A stretch of 34,159 nucleotides of DNA from Fen731 sp964481885 (GCA_964481885.1 CAYZUS010000023.1:1-34159), one strand, 5' to 3'; shown: positions 25,096 through 34,059, numbered from the stretch's first letter. Notes: generated by a model not told the origin, from the letters alone. Made by a program: numbers and translations.

Positions 25096-25836
25096 CTCAT
25101 TATAAATCTTATCATCCAGGCCCGAGTCAGTGATTATTTCATAAAAATCTGTTAAGGAAGCAACATTTACATAGGAATATTTTCCAAATTTGGTGCTGTC
25201 TGATAGAAGAATAGCTTTTTTAGCGCTACCCATTATGGTTATCATAAGTTCTGCATCAAAGCGGGTGGCGGTAGACGCTCCCTTATCGGGTGAGATTCCC
25301 ACTGCACTCAAAAAAGCGATATCCGCATTTATGCTTTTAAAGTACTCAACGGCATAAGGCCCTATCAGAGTGCTGGCATCCGGCCTTAGTATTCCGCCGC
25401 AGACACTAACTTCCATATCTTTTTTTACCATTGAAAGTTTCCATAATTCATTTGCAATAGGAATTCCTGCTGTCGAAATTTTAATATTTTTTTTATCTAT
25501 GAGATGTTCAACAATTCCAAGACATGTGGAACCTGATTCAAGAATAACTGTATCTCCATCATTAATTCTTTTGGCGGCTTCTCTTGCTATACCGGACTTT
25601 TCACTTGTGGAAAGTTTTATCTGCCTGACAAAAACAGGCTCAGGCTCAAACAACTCAATATAAACCGCACCTCCGTGCACTTTATTTATAAAACCCTCTT
25701 TATGAAGCCTCTCAAGATCCCTTCTTACGGTAATGGGAGATATGCCAAAAAGATCGCTTATTTTTTCTACCGTTACAACCTTCTCTTCACGGATAAGGTT
25801 TTTAACATCTATTATTCTTTTTTCAGGTATTCTCAT
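25060..25836 (-). CDS. DeoR/GlpR-family transcriptional regulator
   Basis: 258-aa repressor-type regulator of sugar genes. The N-terminal DeoR HTH is plain (TVEKISDLFGISPITVRRDLERLHKEGFINKVHGGA). The C-terminal DeoRC sensor domain has the GSTCLGIVEHL phosphate-binding loop (ESGST) and FLSAVGIS, characteristic of binding a phosphorylated sugar. Directly upstream of the kinase gene in the same orientation, it probably senses a sugar phosphate made by that kinase. Its last codons and stop lie in the repeat unit that is tandemly duplicated downstream. The ATG has no good ribosome-binding site. Confidence 0.9.
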   Translation of the reverse strand: MRIPEKRIIDVKNLIREEKVVTVEKISDLFGISPITVRRDLERLHKEGFINKVHGGAVYIELFEPEPVFVRQIKLSTSEKSGIAREAAKRINDGDTVILESGSTCLGIVEHLIDKKNIKISTAGIPIANELWKLSMVKKDMEVSVCGGILRPDASTLIGPYAVEYFKSINADIAFLSAVGISPDKGASTATRFDAELMITIMGSAKKAILLSDSTKFGKYSYVNVASLTDFYEIITDSGLDDKIYNELKKIGVNITMA

Positions 25837-25851
25837 TTATTTGGTGTTTAT

Positions 25852-25877
25852 GGTTAACCGGACAAATGTTTGTTAAC
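25852..25877. promoter_or_regulatory. Candidate operator upstream of deoR
   Basis: Three adjoining palindromes: GGTTAACC (25852-25859), ACAAATGTTTGT (25862-25873) and GTTAAC (25872-25877), just 16 bases ahead of the deoR start. Placement suits autorepression. It is inferred from symmetry only. Confidence 0.45.
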
Positions 25878-26256
25878 GAATCATTTTCAAGGCTTTGATT
25901 TCATCCAGTTTTATAATACAAATGTCAAAATAACTGTAATTAATGTAAAATACTAATCTGATACTTTAAAAGTTTTTTAAATTGACTTTTTCTGGTATAT
26001 AAAAGTAATGTTGAATATTGATGAGTGCTGCCTACCCTGTAATTTACCATATTTAAATTTAAAACCGGTATTTAAGGAGCTTTGATGATTATATATGAAC
26101 ATTTATTTACTTATATGTCCATAAGAGAATGTTAGTGGTTTTTTAACCGAGTGTCAATATATTTTTTTTGTTGGTGAAAATTTTAGAGAATCCGGGGGTT
26201 TTTCAAATATTTATTTTTTTTATTGAAATTTTTGAAGATTTATTTTATGGAAATAT
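25878..26256. other. AT-rich intergenic region between the SDR and deoR genes
   Basis: Non-coding, AT-rich, with a small hairpin GGTTTTTTAACC near 26134-26145 and long T runs after it. It may hold the SDR gene's 3' end signal and the promoter of the deoR-kinase-transporter genes. No gene is seen. Confidence 0.35.
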
Positions 26257-27072
26257 TTAATCTCGTTTGTTGCCTTCAAGGCTTTTTGACTTGAATGGTT
26301 CCTGGCTTATCAGCTGGCTCGTCATGCCGCCATCCACAAGAATATTGGCACCGGTTATATAACTGGCTTCATCGCTTGCCAGAAATACTGCCGAATAGGC
26401 GATTTCCTGAGGTGTGCCCACACGTCCTGCAGGAATGTTAGACTTCCAATACCCAAGACACTCGTTGAGATCCGGTGCCGCAGACTTTATGTCATCCCAT
26501 ATCTGTGTATCTATCAGCCCCGGGGAAAGAGCATTAACTCTGATGTTTCTTGAGGCAAATTCGACGGCGAGTGATTTTGTCAGGCCGACTACGGCCCATT
26601 TAGCTGCATCGTAAGGTGCCGCTCCGGGAAGGCAGGCAAGAGTATGAACAGTCGTGATATTTACTATATTTCCCTTACCTTGTTTGAGCATATAAGGAAT
26701 GCAATACCAGGAGCACAGGTATGTTCCTCTCAAATCTGTATTGATGACTCTGTCCCAATCCTCGGGCTTTACTCCTTCAAATTCTTTGACAAAATTAACA
26801 CCGGCATTGTTTACCAGGACATCTATTCTGCCATAAGCCTGAATGGTTTTTTCAACAAGGACTTTTACGTCATCCTCTGAGGAAACGTCACATTTTACAA
26901 ATATGGCGCTCCCGCCGTTACTGATTATTTTATCAGCCACCGGCTGACCGTTTACGGACCTTCTTGTGGCGACCACCACTTTGGCGCCCTCCGCTGCAAA
27001 TATTTCAGCAATACTTTTTCCAATGCCGGCTCCCGCTCCGGTTACGATTGCCACTTTATCTTTTAATCTCAT
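26257..27072 (-). CDS. SDR-family NAD(P)-dependent oxidoreductase (sugar dehydrogenase-like)
   Basis: 271-aa classical short-chain dehydrogenase. TGAGAGIG (11-18) binds the cofactor, NNAG (88-91) is structural, and YxxxK is Tyr154/Lys158. The residue expected to be the catalytic Ser is Thr141 (NITTVH), an uncommon but tolerated replacement. C-terminal features GRVGTPQEIAYSAVFLASDEASYITGANILVDGGM are typical. Relatives include glucose/rhamnose 1-dehydrogenases and 3-oxoacyl-ACP reductases. Position at the head of the sugar locus favours a sugar or polyol dehydrogenase. GAAGG precedes the ATG. Confidence 0.87.
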   Translation of the reverse strand: MRLKDKVAIVTGAGAGIGKSIAEIFAAEGAKVVVATRRSVNGQPVADKIISNGGSAIFVKCDVSSEDDVKVLVEKTIQAYGRIDVLVNNAGVNFVKEFEGVKPEDWDRVINTDLRGTYLCSWYCIPYMLKQGKGNIVNITTVHTLACLPGAAPYDAAKWAVVGLTKSLAVEFASRNIRVNALSPGLIDTQIWDDIKSAAPDLNECLGYWKSNIPAGRVGTPQEIAYSAVFLASDEASYITGANILVDGGMTSQLISQEPFKSKSLEGNKRD

Positions 27073-27255
27073 GTTTTTAGCCTTCTTTAAATCTCTCGAC
27101 TCTTATTTAGTTATTGCTGAATAATTTATTTTTTTATAAATACTTTTAACTTCTTGGGCAAGAGTTTTTTGGTATTTTTACTTTTTGCTGCTTATTCAGA
27201 TAGAGACATATTATCTAAAAATGTCAGAAAGAAAAAACAATAATTTTTGGCCCGA

Positions 27256-28272
27256 CTAAACAGCATCCTTGAAGTATTTGACATAATCAGCAACTGATTC
27301 ATAAGTATTTCTGTTCTTTGTAAATGTAAAAAGATCTGTTTTTTGTCCGTTTATCTCAGCTGCAGGATTATCAAGCGCTCTGCTGAATTCTTCATCACCC
27401 AAACCGTATTTTTCTTTCATGTGGTAGTAAATGTTTGTGTTTTTCCTGCTGAAGTTAATGCCGTTTATATTGCTTACAAAGTTGCATATTTCAAATAAGG
27501 AATCAAAAGGTCCGGAGGAAGCATGAACAAAATTATCAGCAACGCTTATGGCTTTAATTCCATATTTTAAAGAATCCTTAAAAAGTAAATTACGGATTGA
27601 ACCTTGATGAGCGTTCTCAGGATATGTGTCGCCTACAAAAGTGTTTCTTAAAGTAAACCAGTCAGTATCTGTCTGTAACAAAAAGAGCACAATTTTACTG
27701 TCCGGACTTGTAAAATGCTTTATCTGGTGCGGATTAAAGCCATTTATAATAATGACCTTTTCTCCTTTTATGTCATGAACCTGAATGTAGAAACCCTCCC
27801 CTATCCTGAATGAGACTTTTTTGTACCACATGTCTGTAAGTTTTTGTTCATCAATATCGTCATATGATTTAACAAGTTCATGGCCGCCAAATATTTTATA
27901 CTCCTTAATACTGGGAACTGAAAGGACCTGCTTCATTTTTTCCAAATCAGAATCAGTCAGCAATTTTGAGCCATCAGTTGACATCCTGTTTATAAAACCA
28001 TAATGCCTTTCAATAATTCTGGCCTCCTTTAAAAAATCACCTTTTAAAGTAAGAACCCCGGATATATCTATGTTAAATTCCTTTATTTTATCAAGTATCA
28101 TGGATAACATAAGTTCAATATGCTCTATTTTTTCTATTCCGAAAAATTCAGGTTTTAAAAAAAACAAAGCCTCATTTTCCTTTGAAGACTTTATACATTC
28201 GTTAATTAAAATTACATTTTCTTTTGAATCTATTGATTCCAACACTTTGTCTTTGATTACTACTCTATTCAA
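27256..28272 (-). CDS. Divergent nucleoside-diphosphate-kinase-like protein
   Basis: 338 aa. Three segments echo NDK: ALFFLKPEFF (35-44, like the AIIKPD start), VGDTYPENAHQGSIRNLL (213-230, like the GPTDPxxAxPGTIRGD loop) and NFVHASSGPFDSLFEI (247-262, like NxxHGSDSxExAxxEI, giving His250 as the phosphohistidine). It is more than twice the size of a normal NDK (about 140-150 aa), with about 100 residues inserted between the first two motifs and a tail after the third. The start is TTG at 28270-28272 with GAGGAG upstream. Enzyme activity is uncertain. It is separated from the SDR gene by 183 bp. Confidence 0.6.
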   Translation of the reverse strand: MNRVVIKDKVLESIDSKENVILINECIKSSKENEALFFLKPEFFGIEKIEHIELMLSMILDKIKEFNIDISGVLTLKGDFLKEARIIERHYGFINRMSTDGSKLLTDSDLEKMKQVLSVPSIKEYKIFGGHELVKSYDDIDEQKLTDMWYKKVSFRIGEGFYIQVHDIKGEKVIIINGFNPHQIKHFTSPDSKIVLFLLQTDTDWFTLRNTFVGDTYPENAHQGSIRNLLFKDSLKYGIKAISVADNFVHASSGPFDSLFEICNFVSNINGINFSRKNTNIYYHMKEKYGLGDEEFSRALDNPAAEINGQKTDLFTFTKNRNTYESVADYVKYFKDAV

Positions 28273-28292
28273 CTTTTAAAACTCCTCTGGTT

Positions 28293-28325
28293 AAAAAACA
28301 AAAAACGGTTTAATTTTAAACTGTT
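28293..28325 (-). terminator. Probable terminator downstream of metW
   Basis: On the minus strand AACAGTTTAA / TTAAACCGTT (28325-28304, one mismatch) is followed by TTTTTGTTTTTT. It is AT-rich and thus weak, but the T-tract is clear. It stands about 140 bases beyond the metW stop and just before the NDK-like gene. Confidence 0.45.
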
Positions 28326-28467
28326 ATAATTTAATTGCAATAGCCAATTTTCTTGCAATTTACAGCTGCACTTTTGTGAGAAACCAAAAAGCCTTAGTCA
28401 GGCGAAAGCGAAAATTTTAACAGGTGTGATTTTCTGAAGATTAAAAAAAGTTTCAAAAGTTCATTTT

Positions 28468-29049
28468 TTAAGATATCAAAAAATATGCAAATTCAGCAAA
28501 GAAGTTCGGTATAATTTTTCTGGAAGTCTTTCTTTTGCCTGCACCGGTGTAGGATTCCCTGTGTATTGTGATTTTTTCTTTCCTGCAGAATTCTTTAAAA
28601 TCCCTGATTGTAAATAAATGAATATTAGGGGTATTGTACCATTCATAAGGCAATACGCTTGATTTTGGCATCCTACCGGAAAACAGCATGCCAAACCTTA
28701 TCATAAAATATGCAAAATTAGGAAAACTTATGATGACTTTCCCTCCCAGTTCTACCATCTGTTTTATGGTCACATCAGGTCTGGTCATTATCTGGACAAT
28801 ATCATGGGCTATCACAAAATCAAAAGATTTCTTTGGCCAGTCCGGAAGATCCCTGTTTATGTCGCCCTGTATAACAGGCAGACCCACAGAGATAGCCTCA
28901 TATACTTTGTTTTCATCAAGATCCAGGCCGGATGCCCTGATATCTTTCTGTTCTTTAAGTTCCTTCAGTATTTCACCGTTGCCGCAACCCAGGACCAGCA
29001 CCTTGCTTTTAATGTCCACCCATTCATTTAATACTTCAAATTTTCTCAT
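28468..29049 (-). CDS. metW: MetW, methionine-biosynthesis methyltransferase-like protein
   Basis: 193-aa SAM-binding-fold protein. VLVLGCGNGEILKEL is the motif I, LDLDENKV motif II, and SFDFVIAHDIVQIM the motif around the active face; ISFPNFAYFMIRFGMLFSGRMPKS and PYEWYNTPNIHLFTIRDFKEFC are characteristic of MetW. MetW is known to act with MetX in homoserine O-acylation, and here it directly follows metX (99-bp gap). AAGGAA precedes the ATG. Confidence 0.93.
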   Translation of the reverse strand: MRKFEVLNEWVDIKSKVLVLGCGNGEILKELKEQKDIRASGLDLDENKVYEAISVGLPVIQGDINRDLPDWPKKSFDFVIAHDIVQIMTRPDVTIKQMVELGGKVIISFPNFAYFMIRFGMLFSGRMPKSSVLPYEWYNTPNIHLFTIRDFKEFCRKEKITIHRESYTGAGKRKTSRKIIPNFFAEFAYFLIS

Positions 29050-29148
29050 TTATAAATTCCTTAAAAAAAGTTTTTGTTCCCTTCACTTCTGTGGCTGAAT
29101 CGTTTATAACTGAAATTTATCCGTCCAACGGAATTCTGTAATAAACTT

Positions 29149-30564
29149 TTAAATCTGAAGCGATGTTAAAAAGCCAGAAAATATATTTTTTAATCTTTCG
29201 TCTTCTATTAAAAAAGCATCATGCCCAAAAGGAGATTCAAAATTTGTATAGGTGGTCTCTACGCCGTTTATCTTTAATGCTTTTACAATCTTGAGCGATT
29301 GTTCTGCCGGGTAAAGCCAGTCAGTAGAAAATGATATAACGAAACATTTCGCTTTTACTCTGCTTAAGGCATCAGCAAGATTAGCATATCCAGCTGTAAC
29401 ATCAAAATCGTCTATGGCTTTTGTTATATACAGATATGAATTTGCATCAAATCTTTTAATAAAAGCTTCTCCCTGATATTTGAGATAGCTTCCAACCTCA
29501 AATTCGTTGGTAAAATCTGCCAGCCCCCGGCATTTGATATTTTTATTTTCATCATTACTGCTTCTAAGCTCTTCATTATCGCAGCCATTCTCTTTACTGG
29601 GATTACCATCCCGGCTGGGCTCATTCTTTAAGCCGGAAGCATCTTTTATAATAACATTATCTTTTATATTGAAAGCAGCCTCTGCGCATGGGTATTGTTT
29701 TAAATTAGAGTCACTCTTAATGTCTGCGTTGCCACTTATAACGGAAACACCCTTTATATCCATGGGTCCCTTTATGCTCAATTCATCCTTTATATTGCGG
29801 CCAAATTTTTTATGAATCGCACCTTCGCTTATGTAGGTTACATGCCCTATCATCCTGGCAATTGATAAACCAATTTCCGGCCTGCTGCCATTATAATAAT
29901 TACCGCAATTCCAGTTAGGGTCAGTTATAATTGCATACCTGCTTATACTGTTAAATGCTATTTCCTGGGCCGAATGGCTTGGAGCTGTTGCAATAAGCAT
30001 TGCTCCTTTTGAGATTTCCGGATAGGAAACTATCCATTGAAGTGCCTGCATTCCTCCCATGCTGCCTCCGATTACACAAAGAAGCGTCTCAATTCCAAGA
30101 TACTCTATAAGCCTTTTCTGTGCGGCAGCAATATCCTTAATGGATATTACAGGAAAATCAAGGCCATAAGGTTTTCCTGTGGCCGGATTTAAGGACGATG
30201 GGCCAGTTGAGCCTTTGCAGCCTCCAATTACATTTGCACAAATAACATAATACTTGTGTGTATCAAAAGGTTTGCCGGGACCAATCATGCAGTCCCACCA
30301 GCCGGGCTTCCTTTCCGTTTTACTGTTAAAACCTGCAGCATGGGCATCCCCTGAAAGAGCATGGAAAATCAGCACAGCGTTACTTTTTTCGGCATTCAAT
30401 AAGCCGTAAGTCTCATAAGCAAGAGTGACGGGCCCAAGTTTTGAGCCACTTTCAAGCACCATTTCCCCGGGAGGTTCGCCGTAATTAAAATATTTTGTTT
30501 CGACAATTCCAACGCTTTTATCGGAATCAAAACTGTCGAATTTGCCTTCCTTTATAATTTCCAT
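29149..30564 (-). CDS. metX: Homoserine O-acyltransferase MetX with a ~95-residue low-complexity insertion
   Basis: Acylates L-homoserine with acetyl-CoA (or succinyl-CoA in some MetX), the first committed step to methionine. Alpha/beta-hydrolase fold: nucleophile Ser168 in VIGGSMGG, Asp415 in FSTDWLYP and His448 in FGHDAF make the triad. At 471 aa it is about 90-100 longer than usual. The extra lies at residues about 258-352, between HKKFGR and FEVGSYLKYQGE, which adjoin in ordinary MetX. It is Asn/Lys/Ser/Asp-rich with repeated IK[G/D/S] steps. The flanking catalytic core is intact, so the enzyme is probably active. The ATG has no ribosome-binding site ahead of it. Confidence 0.92.
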   Translation of the reverse strand: MEIIKEGKFDSFDSDKSVGIVETKYFNYGEPPGEMVLESGSKLGPVTLAYETYGLLNAEKSNAVLIFHALSGDAHAAGFNSKTERKPGWWDCMIGPGKPFDTHKYYVICANVIGGCKGSTGPSSLNPATGKPYGLDFPVISIKDIAAAQKRLIEYLGIETLLCVIGGSMGGMQALQWIVSYPEISKGAMLIATAPSHSAQEIAFNSISRYAIITDPNWNCGNYYNGSRPEIGLSIARMIGHVTYISEGAIHKKFGRNIKDELSIKGPMDIKGVSVISGNADIKSDSNLKQYPCAEAAFNIKDNVIIKDASGLKNEPSRDGNPSKENGCDNEELRSSNDENKNIKCRGLADFTNEFEVGSYLKYQGEAFIKRFDANSYLYITKAIDDFDVTAGYANLADALSRVKAKCFVISFSTDWLYPAEQSLKIVKALKINGVETTYTNFESPFGHDAFLIEDERLKNIFSGFLTSLQI

Positions 30565-30638
30565 TGCTGTATATGTTTATTTATAATAATAATATTTTCA
30601 ATAGCCCCATATGCTATTTTACAATTTTAATAGCATTT

Positions 30639-30857
30639 CCATGCTTGCTTATACTCAATCCTTACTTCCATAACTTCGTCTGTTCTTATAAAATTTCCAT
30701 ACCTGCATCTGCTCTTATATTACTTCCATANNNNNNNNNNNNNNNNNNNNNNNNNNNNNNNNNNNNNNNNNNNNNNNNNNNNNNNNNNNNNNNNNNNNNN
30801 NNNNNNNNNNNNNNNNNNNNNNNNNNNNNNCTGTATGGATATTTTATAATTTCCATT
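30639..30857 (-). repeat. 29-bp tandem array resembling the metX 5' end, with a gap inside
   Basis: On the plus strand CCATA or CCATG recurs with an exact 29-bp period at 30639, 30668, 30697 and 30726; a further unit lies beyond the gap (TTCCATT at 30851-30857). On the minus strand every unit begins ATGGAA[A/G]T; the one past the gap reads ATGGAAATTATAAA, identical to the first 14 bases of metX. Confidence 0.7.
30731..30830. other. Assembly gap (100 N) upstream of metX
   Basis: 100 N of nominal length within the 29-bp array. Unlike the other gap, the flanks do not share a long identical overlap, so some sequence is probably missing. Confidence 0.95.
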
Positions 30858-31119
30858 AACAGAAACCAGAAATTCTTTACTCTCTTTAACAATCTGGAGA
30901 CTAGTTTTTCATTATGCCAAAATAACCATCTCTCATAAATCTGAAAAATAAACATATTAATACTATTAAATTAATAGTGATTACTATTTATTATAGGCGA
31001 TTTAAAATCAAATTTAAACATGATAATTTTACATAAAATTTAAAACATATAAAATAATAAAAAACAGAAAAATAAGAGTACTGCCAAAGAGAACAAGTTC
31101 TAAATAAATAAATAAATAG
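30858..31119. promoter_or_regulatory. metX-hypF divergent intergenic region
   Basis: AT-rich DNA between the metX-side repeat array and hypF. A (TAAA)4 run at about 31101-31117 abuts the hypF start and no Shine-Dalgarno sequence is visible there. Promoter boxes are not clear. Confidence 0.35.
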
Positions 31120-34059
31120 ATGACTCAAAAATCAGACAACAGCGGCATCAGGTCACAAAAGACAGAAACTTACCTTATTGAAATAACAGGTATAGTGCAG
31201 GGTGTTGGTTTCAGGCCTTTTGTCTGGCTTGCCGCTGAAAAACTTATGCTGTCCGGAAGTGTGGCCAATACATCCGGAGGAGTTGTCATAAGAGTCAACT
31301 CTGATAACGAAGAAGATGTCCTGAAGTTTGGAGAATATATCAGAAAGAACAAACCTGCTGCCGCACTTATTGAAAATATAAATTATGGCCGGATTTCGTT
31401 TGAAGAATTCAACGGATTTAATATAGAAAAAAGCTATCATGTTAAAAACACTTTTACACTGGTCTCTCCCGATATTGCAACCTGCGACAAATGCATAAGT
31501 GATATAAATGATTTAAAAAACTCAAGGCGTTTTAATTACCCTTTTACCAATTGCACAAATTGCGGCCCCAGGTTTACGATTATCGAGAAAATGCCTTATG
31601 ACAGGCCAAATACAACCATGAAAAAATTTATTCAGTGCCCTGAATGTAATGCTGAATATGCAGACCCGCGCGACAGGAGATTTCATGCCCAGCCAAATGC
31701 ATGCAGTATCTGCGGCCCGACATTAAAGCTTATAAGCTGCGGCGGAAAAGTTATAAAAACAGCTGACCCTGTTACTGAAACCGCAAATCTGTTAAAGAAG
31801 GGTTTTATAATCGGTATTAAAAGCCTTGGCGGTTTTCAGCTTGCATGTGACGCGACCAACGGCACCGCTGTTGCGGAATTAAGGAAACGTAAAGCAAGGC
31901 CAGCAAAGCCTTTTGCACTGATGTTTAAAGACTATTCATCTATTTCTAAACTTTATGATTTAAGCAGAATTGAAAAGGAGAGCCTTTGCTCCCCGGCTGC
32001 CCCAATTGTGCTTGTCAGGAAAAAAGCAATGGCATGTGGCGCCACATTCAGTAATAACACTGAAAATAATTCAGATAAATTTTTACAATCCGGTTACGAT
32101 ATTGGTAGGACTGAAAATTCAGAACGCCTGCAGCAGGCAGAGTTGCAGGAATCTGTTGCATTTAAAGCAAGTAAACCTGGTAATGGGCCCGGTATAAAAT
32201 CATCTGAATTATTCCACGGAATGCATGCAGCGGCATCCCGTGAAATATCTTTAGAAGTATCCTATTATGATAAATATGATGGTGTAATGCTCCCCTATAC
32301 CCCACTTCACCATCTGTTGTTTAAGCATCTGGCCATCCCGCTTGTAATGACCAGCGGTAATATTTCTGAAGAACCCATAGCTTATAAAAACAGCGAAGCA
32401 TTAATCCGGCTTGGAAATATTTGTGATTACTTACTGATAAATGACAGAGATATTTTTTCAAGGTATGATGACTCTGTAATCAGGATTTTTGATGATAAAG
32501 AAATGATAGTAAGAAGGGCCAGAGGATATGCTCCCTACCCTGTTAAAACAGGTGTCGATATTGGAAGCAGTGTTGTCCTGGCGGTTGGTGCCCAGGAAAA
32601 AAACACTTTCTGCCTGTATACTTCTAATAATGCTATTGTCAGCCAGCATATCGGTGATCTTGATACACAGGAATCCTGTGATTTTTTCATTCAGTCAATG
32701 AAAAACTATAAAAAGATTTTTGGAATCAAAAAAATTGATATTATTGTTTCAGACAAACACCCGGATTATTTTTCAACAAAATTTGCGAAAGATCACTTTA
32801 GGTCAGCAAAAAAAATTCAAATACAGCACCACGAGTCCCATATTGCTTCGGTTATTGCAGAAAACAGGTTACTTGAATCACTGAATGCATCGGCATCAGG
32901 ATCTGAGAATCCAAAAATATTTCCATTGGCAAAACCGGAATGTGAAAGTGCCAATACTTTAAAATCTGATAAAAAAACCAGAACAATTTCAATTGCTGAC
33001 ACTGACTCGGGAATGTCCGGAAGAAAATTTTCGAATGGTGAATTGATTTTGGGATTTGCATGGGACGGGACAGGATTTGGAAATGACGGTAAAATCTGGG
33101 GAAGCGAAGTGTTAACTGTCGACGGGTCATTTAATTTTAACAGGATAGGAAGCCTTGGGGAAAAATGTCTGCCGGGTGGAGAGATTACAATAAAAAAACC
33201 CTACAGGATGGCTTTTTGCTATTTGTATGATATATGGAAAGCCGATATATTAAATAATAATCCTTCATGCGCAATCCATGGCATAAAAGACGCAGCAGCC
33301 ATCAAAGCGCCTGCTACCGGTTCTGGAGATGCGCAGCATGCTGCTAATAGAGATTCGCAGTCTGGATGCAGCAATAAAGAGCCTGAAGCTGCCAATTCCC
33401 ATAATAATTCAGCTGACAGCCACGTCAAAGATGCAGGATTTGTGGATTACATATTTCGAAACTTTCAATTTTACAAAGATTTTTCAAGTGAAAATGAGAT
33501 AGCAATTATAAAAAGCCAGATTGAAACCGGGTTTAACTCGCCTGTTACAACCAGTATGGGCAGGTTTTTTGATGCCGTTAGTTCTATTCTTGATATTGCC
33601 CATATTGTAAGTTATGAAGGTGAGGCAGCCATCAAGCTTGAGATGATGGCCGATTTGCATTGTGACCTGGAATATGATTTACGCTATTTAAATATGCCCG
33701 GGTTTTATGACAATGGTCCGTTTGTGCTGGATGATTATCATATTTTAAGGCAGGTTTTAACGGACATTAAAAAAAGTGTCAGCCTGTCGGTCATATCAGC
33801 TAAATTCCATAACAGCCTTGCCAGGTCAATTCTTTTAATAAGTCAGGGAATGCAGAAAAAATACTGCATAAAGAATATTGCTTTAAGCGGCGGAGTGTTT
33901 CAGAATAATTACCTGATTGCAAAAAGCTTTGAACTGTTAAAAAAACATGGGTTTAAACCATTTACAAATTTTAAGGTCCCGGTTAATGACGGAGGTATAT
34001 CCCTGGGCCAGTCGTATTACGGCGCCTGGAAAATAAATCAAAATGATAGAAGTAGATAA
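31120..34059 (+). CDS. hypF: HypF carbamoyltransferase for NiFe-hydrogenase maturation, with three low-complexity insertions
   Basis: Makes the thiocarbamoyl group on HypE from carbamoyl phosphate and ATP, source of the hydrogenase CN ligands. Domains in order: acylphosphatase-like (about 18-105, GIVQGVGFRPFVW), two zinc fingers (Cys122/125/145/148 and Cys173/176/195/198), YrdC-like (about 215-460), Kae1-like (about 480-979, HHESH at 570-574, GGVFQN at 924-929). It is 979 aa against a usual 750-800. The surplus sits at residues about 303-385, 588-640 and 719-772, all hydrophilic and Ser/Asn/Ala-rich, between conserved blocks. Core motifs are intact. Presence implies a NiFe hydrogenase elsewhere in the genome. 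The start lacks a ribosome-binding site. Confidence 0.93.
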   Translation: MTQKSDNSGIRSQKTETYLIEITGIVQGVGFRPFVWLAAEKLMLSGSVANTSGGVVIRVNSDNEEDVLKFGEYIRKNKPAAALIENINYGRISFEEFNGFNIEKSYHVKNTFTLVSPDIATCDKCISDINDLKNSRRFNYPFTNCTNCGPRFTIIEKMPYDRPNTTMKKFIQCPECNAEYADPRDRRFHAQPNACSICGPTLKLISCGGKVIKTADPVTETANLLKKGFIIGIKSLGGFQLACDATNGTAVAELRKRKARPAKPFALMFKDYSSISKLYDLSRIEKESLCSPAAPIVLVRKKAMACGATFSNNTENNSDKFLQSGYDIGRTENSERLQQAELQESVAFKASKPGNGPGIKSSELFHGMHAAASREISLEVSYYDKYDGVMLPYTPLHHLLFKHLAIPLVMTSGNISEEPIAYKNSEALIRLGNICDYLLINDRDIFSRYDDSVIRIFDDKEMIVRRARGYAPYPVKTGVDIGSSVVLAVGAQEKNTFCLYTSNNAIVSQHIGDLDTQESCDFFIQSMKNYKKIFGIKKIDIIVSDKHPDYFSTKFAKDHFRSAKKIQIQHHESHIASVIAENRLLESLNASASGSENPKIFPLAKPECESANTLKSDKKTRTISIADTDSGMSGRKFSNGELILGFAWDGTGFGNDGKIWGSEVLTVDGSFNFNRIGSLGEKCLPGGEITIKKPYRMAFCYLYDIWKADILNNNPSCAIHGIKDAAAIKAPATGSGDAQHAANRDSQSGCSNKEPEAANSHNNSADSHVKDAGFVDYIFRNFQFYKDFSSENEIAIIKSQIETGFNSPVTTSMGRFFDAVSSILDIAHIVSYEGEAAIKLEMMADLHCDLEYDLRYLNMPGFYDNGPFVLDDYHILRQVLTDIKKSVSLSVISAKFHNSLARSILLISQGMQKKYCIKNIALSGGVFQNNYLIAKSFELLKKHGFKPFTNFKVPVNDGGISLGQSYYGAWKINQNDRSR

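Noticed and set aside
30686..30955. 89-codon minus-strand reading spanning the second gap
   Set aside because: It crosses 100 N and reads through the 29-bp array; the MEI-type residues come from the metX-like repeats.
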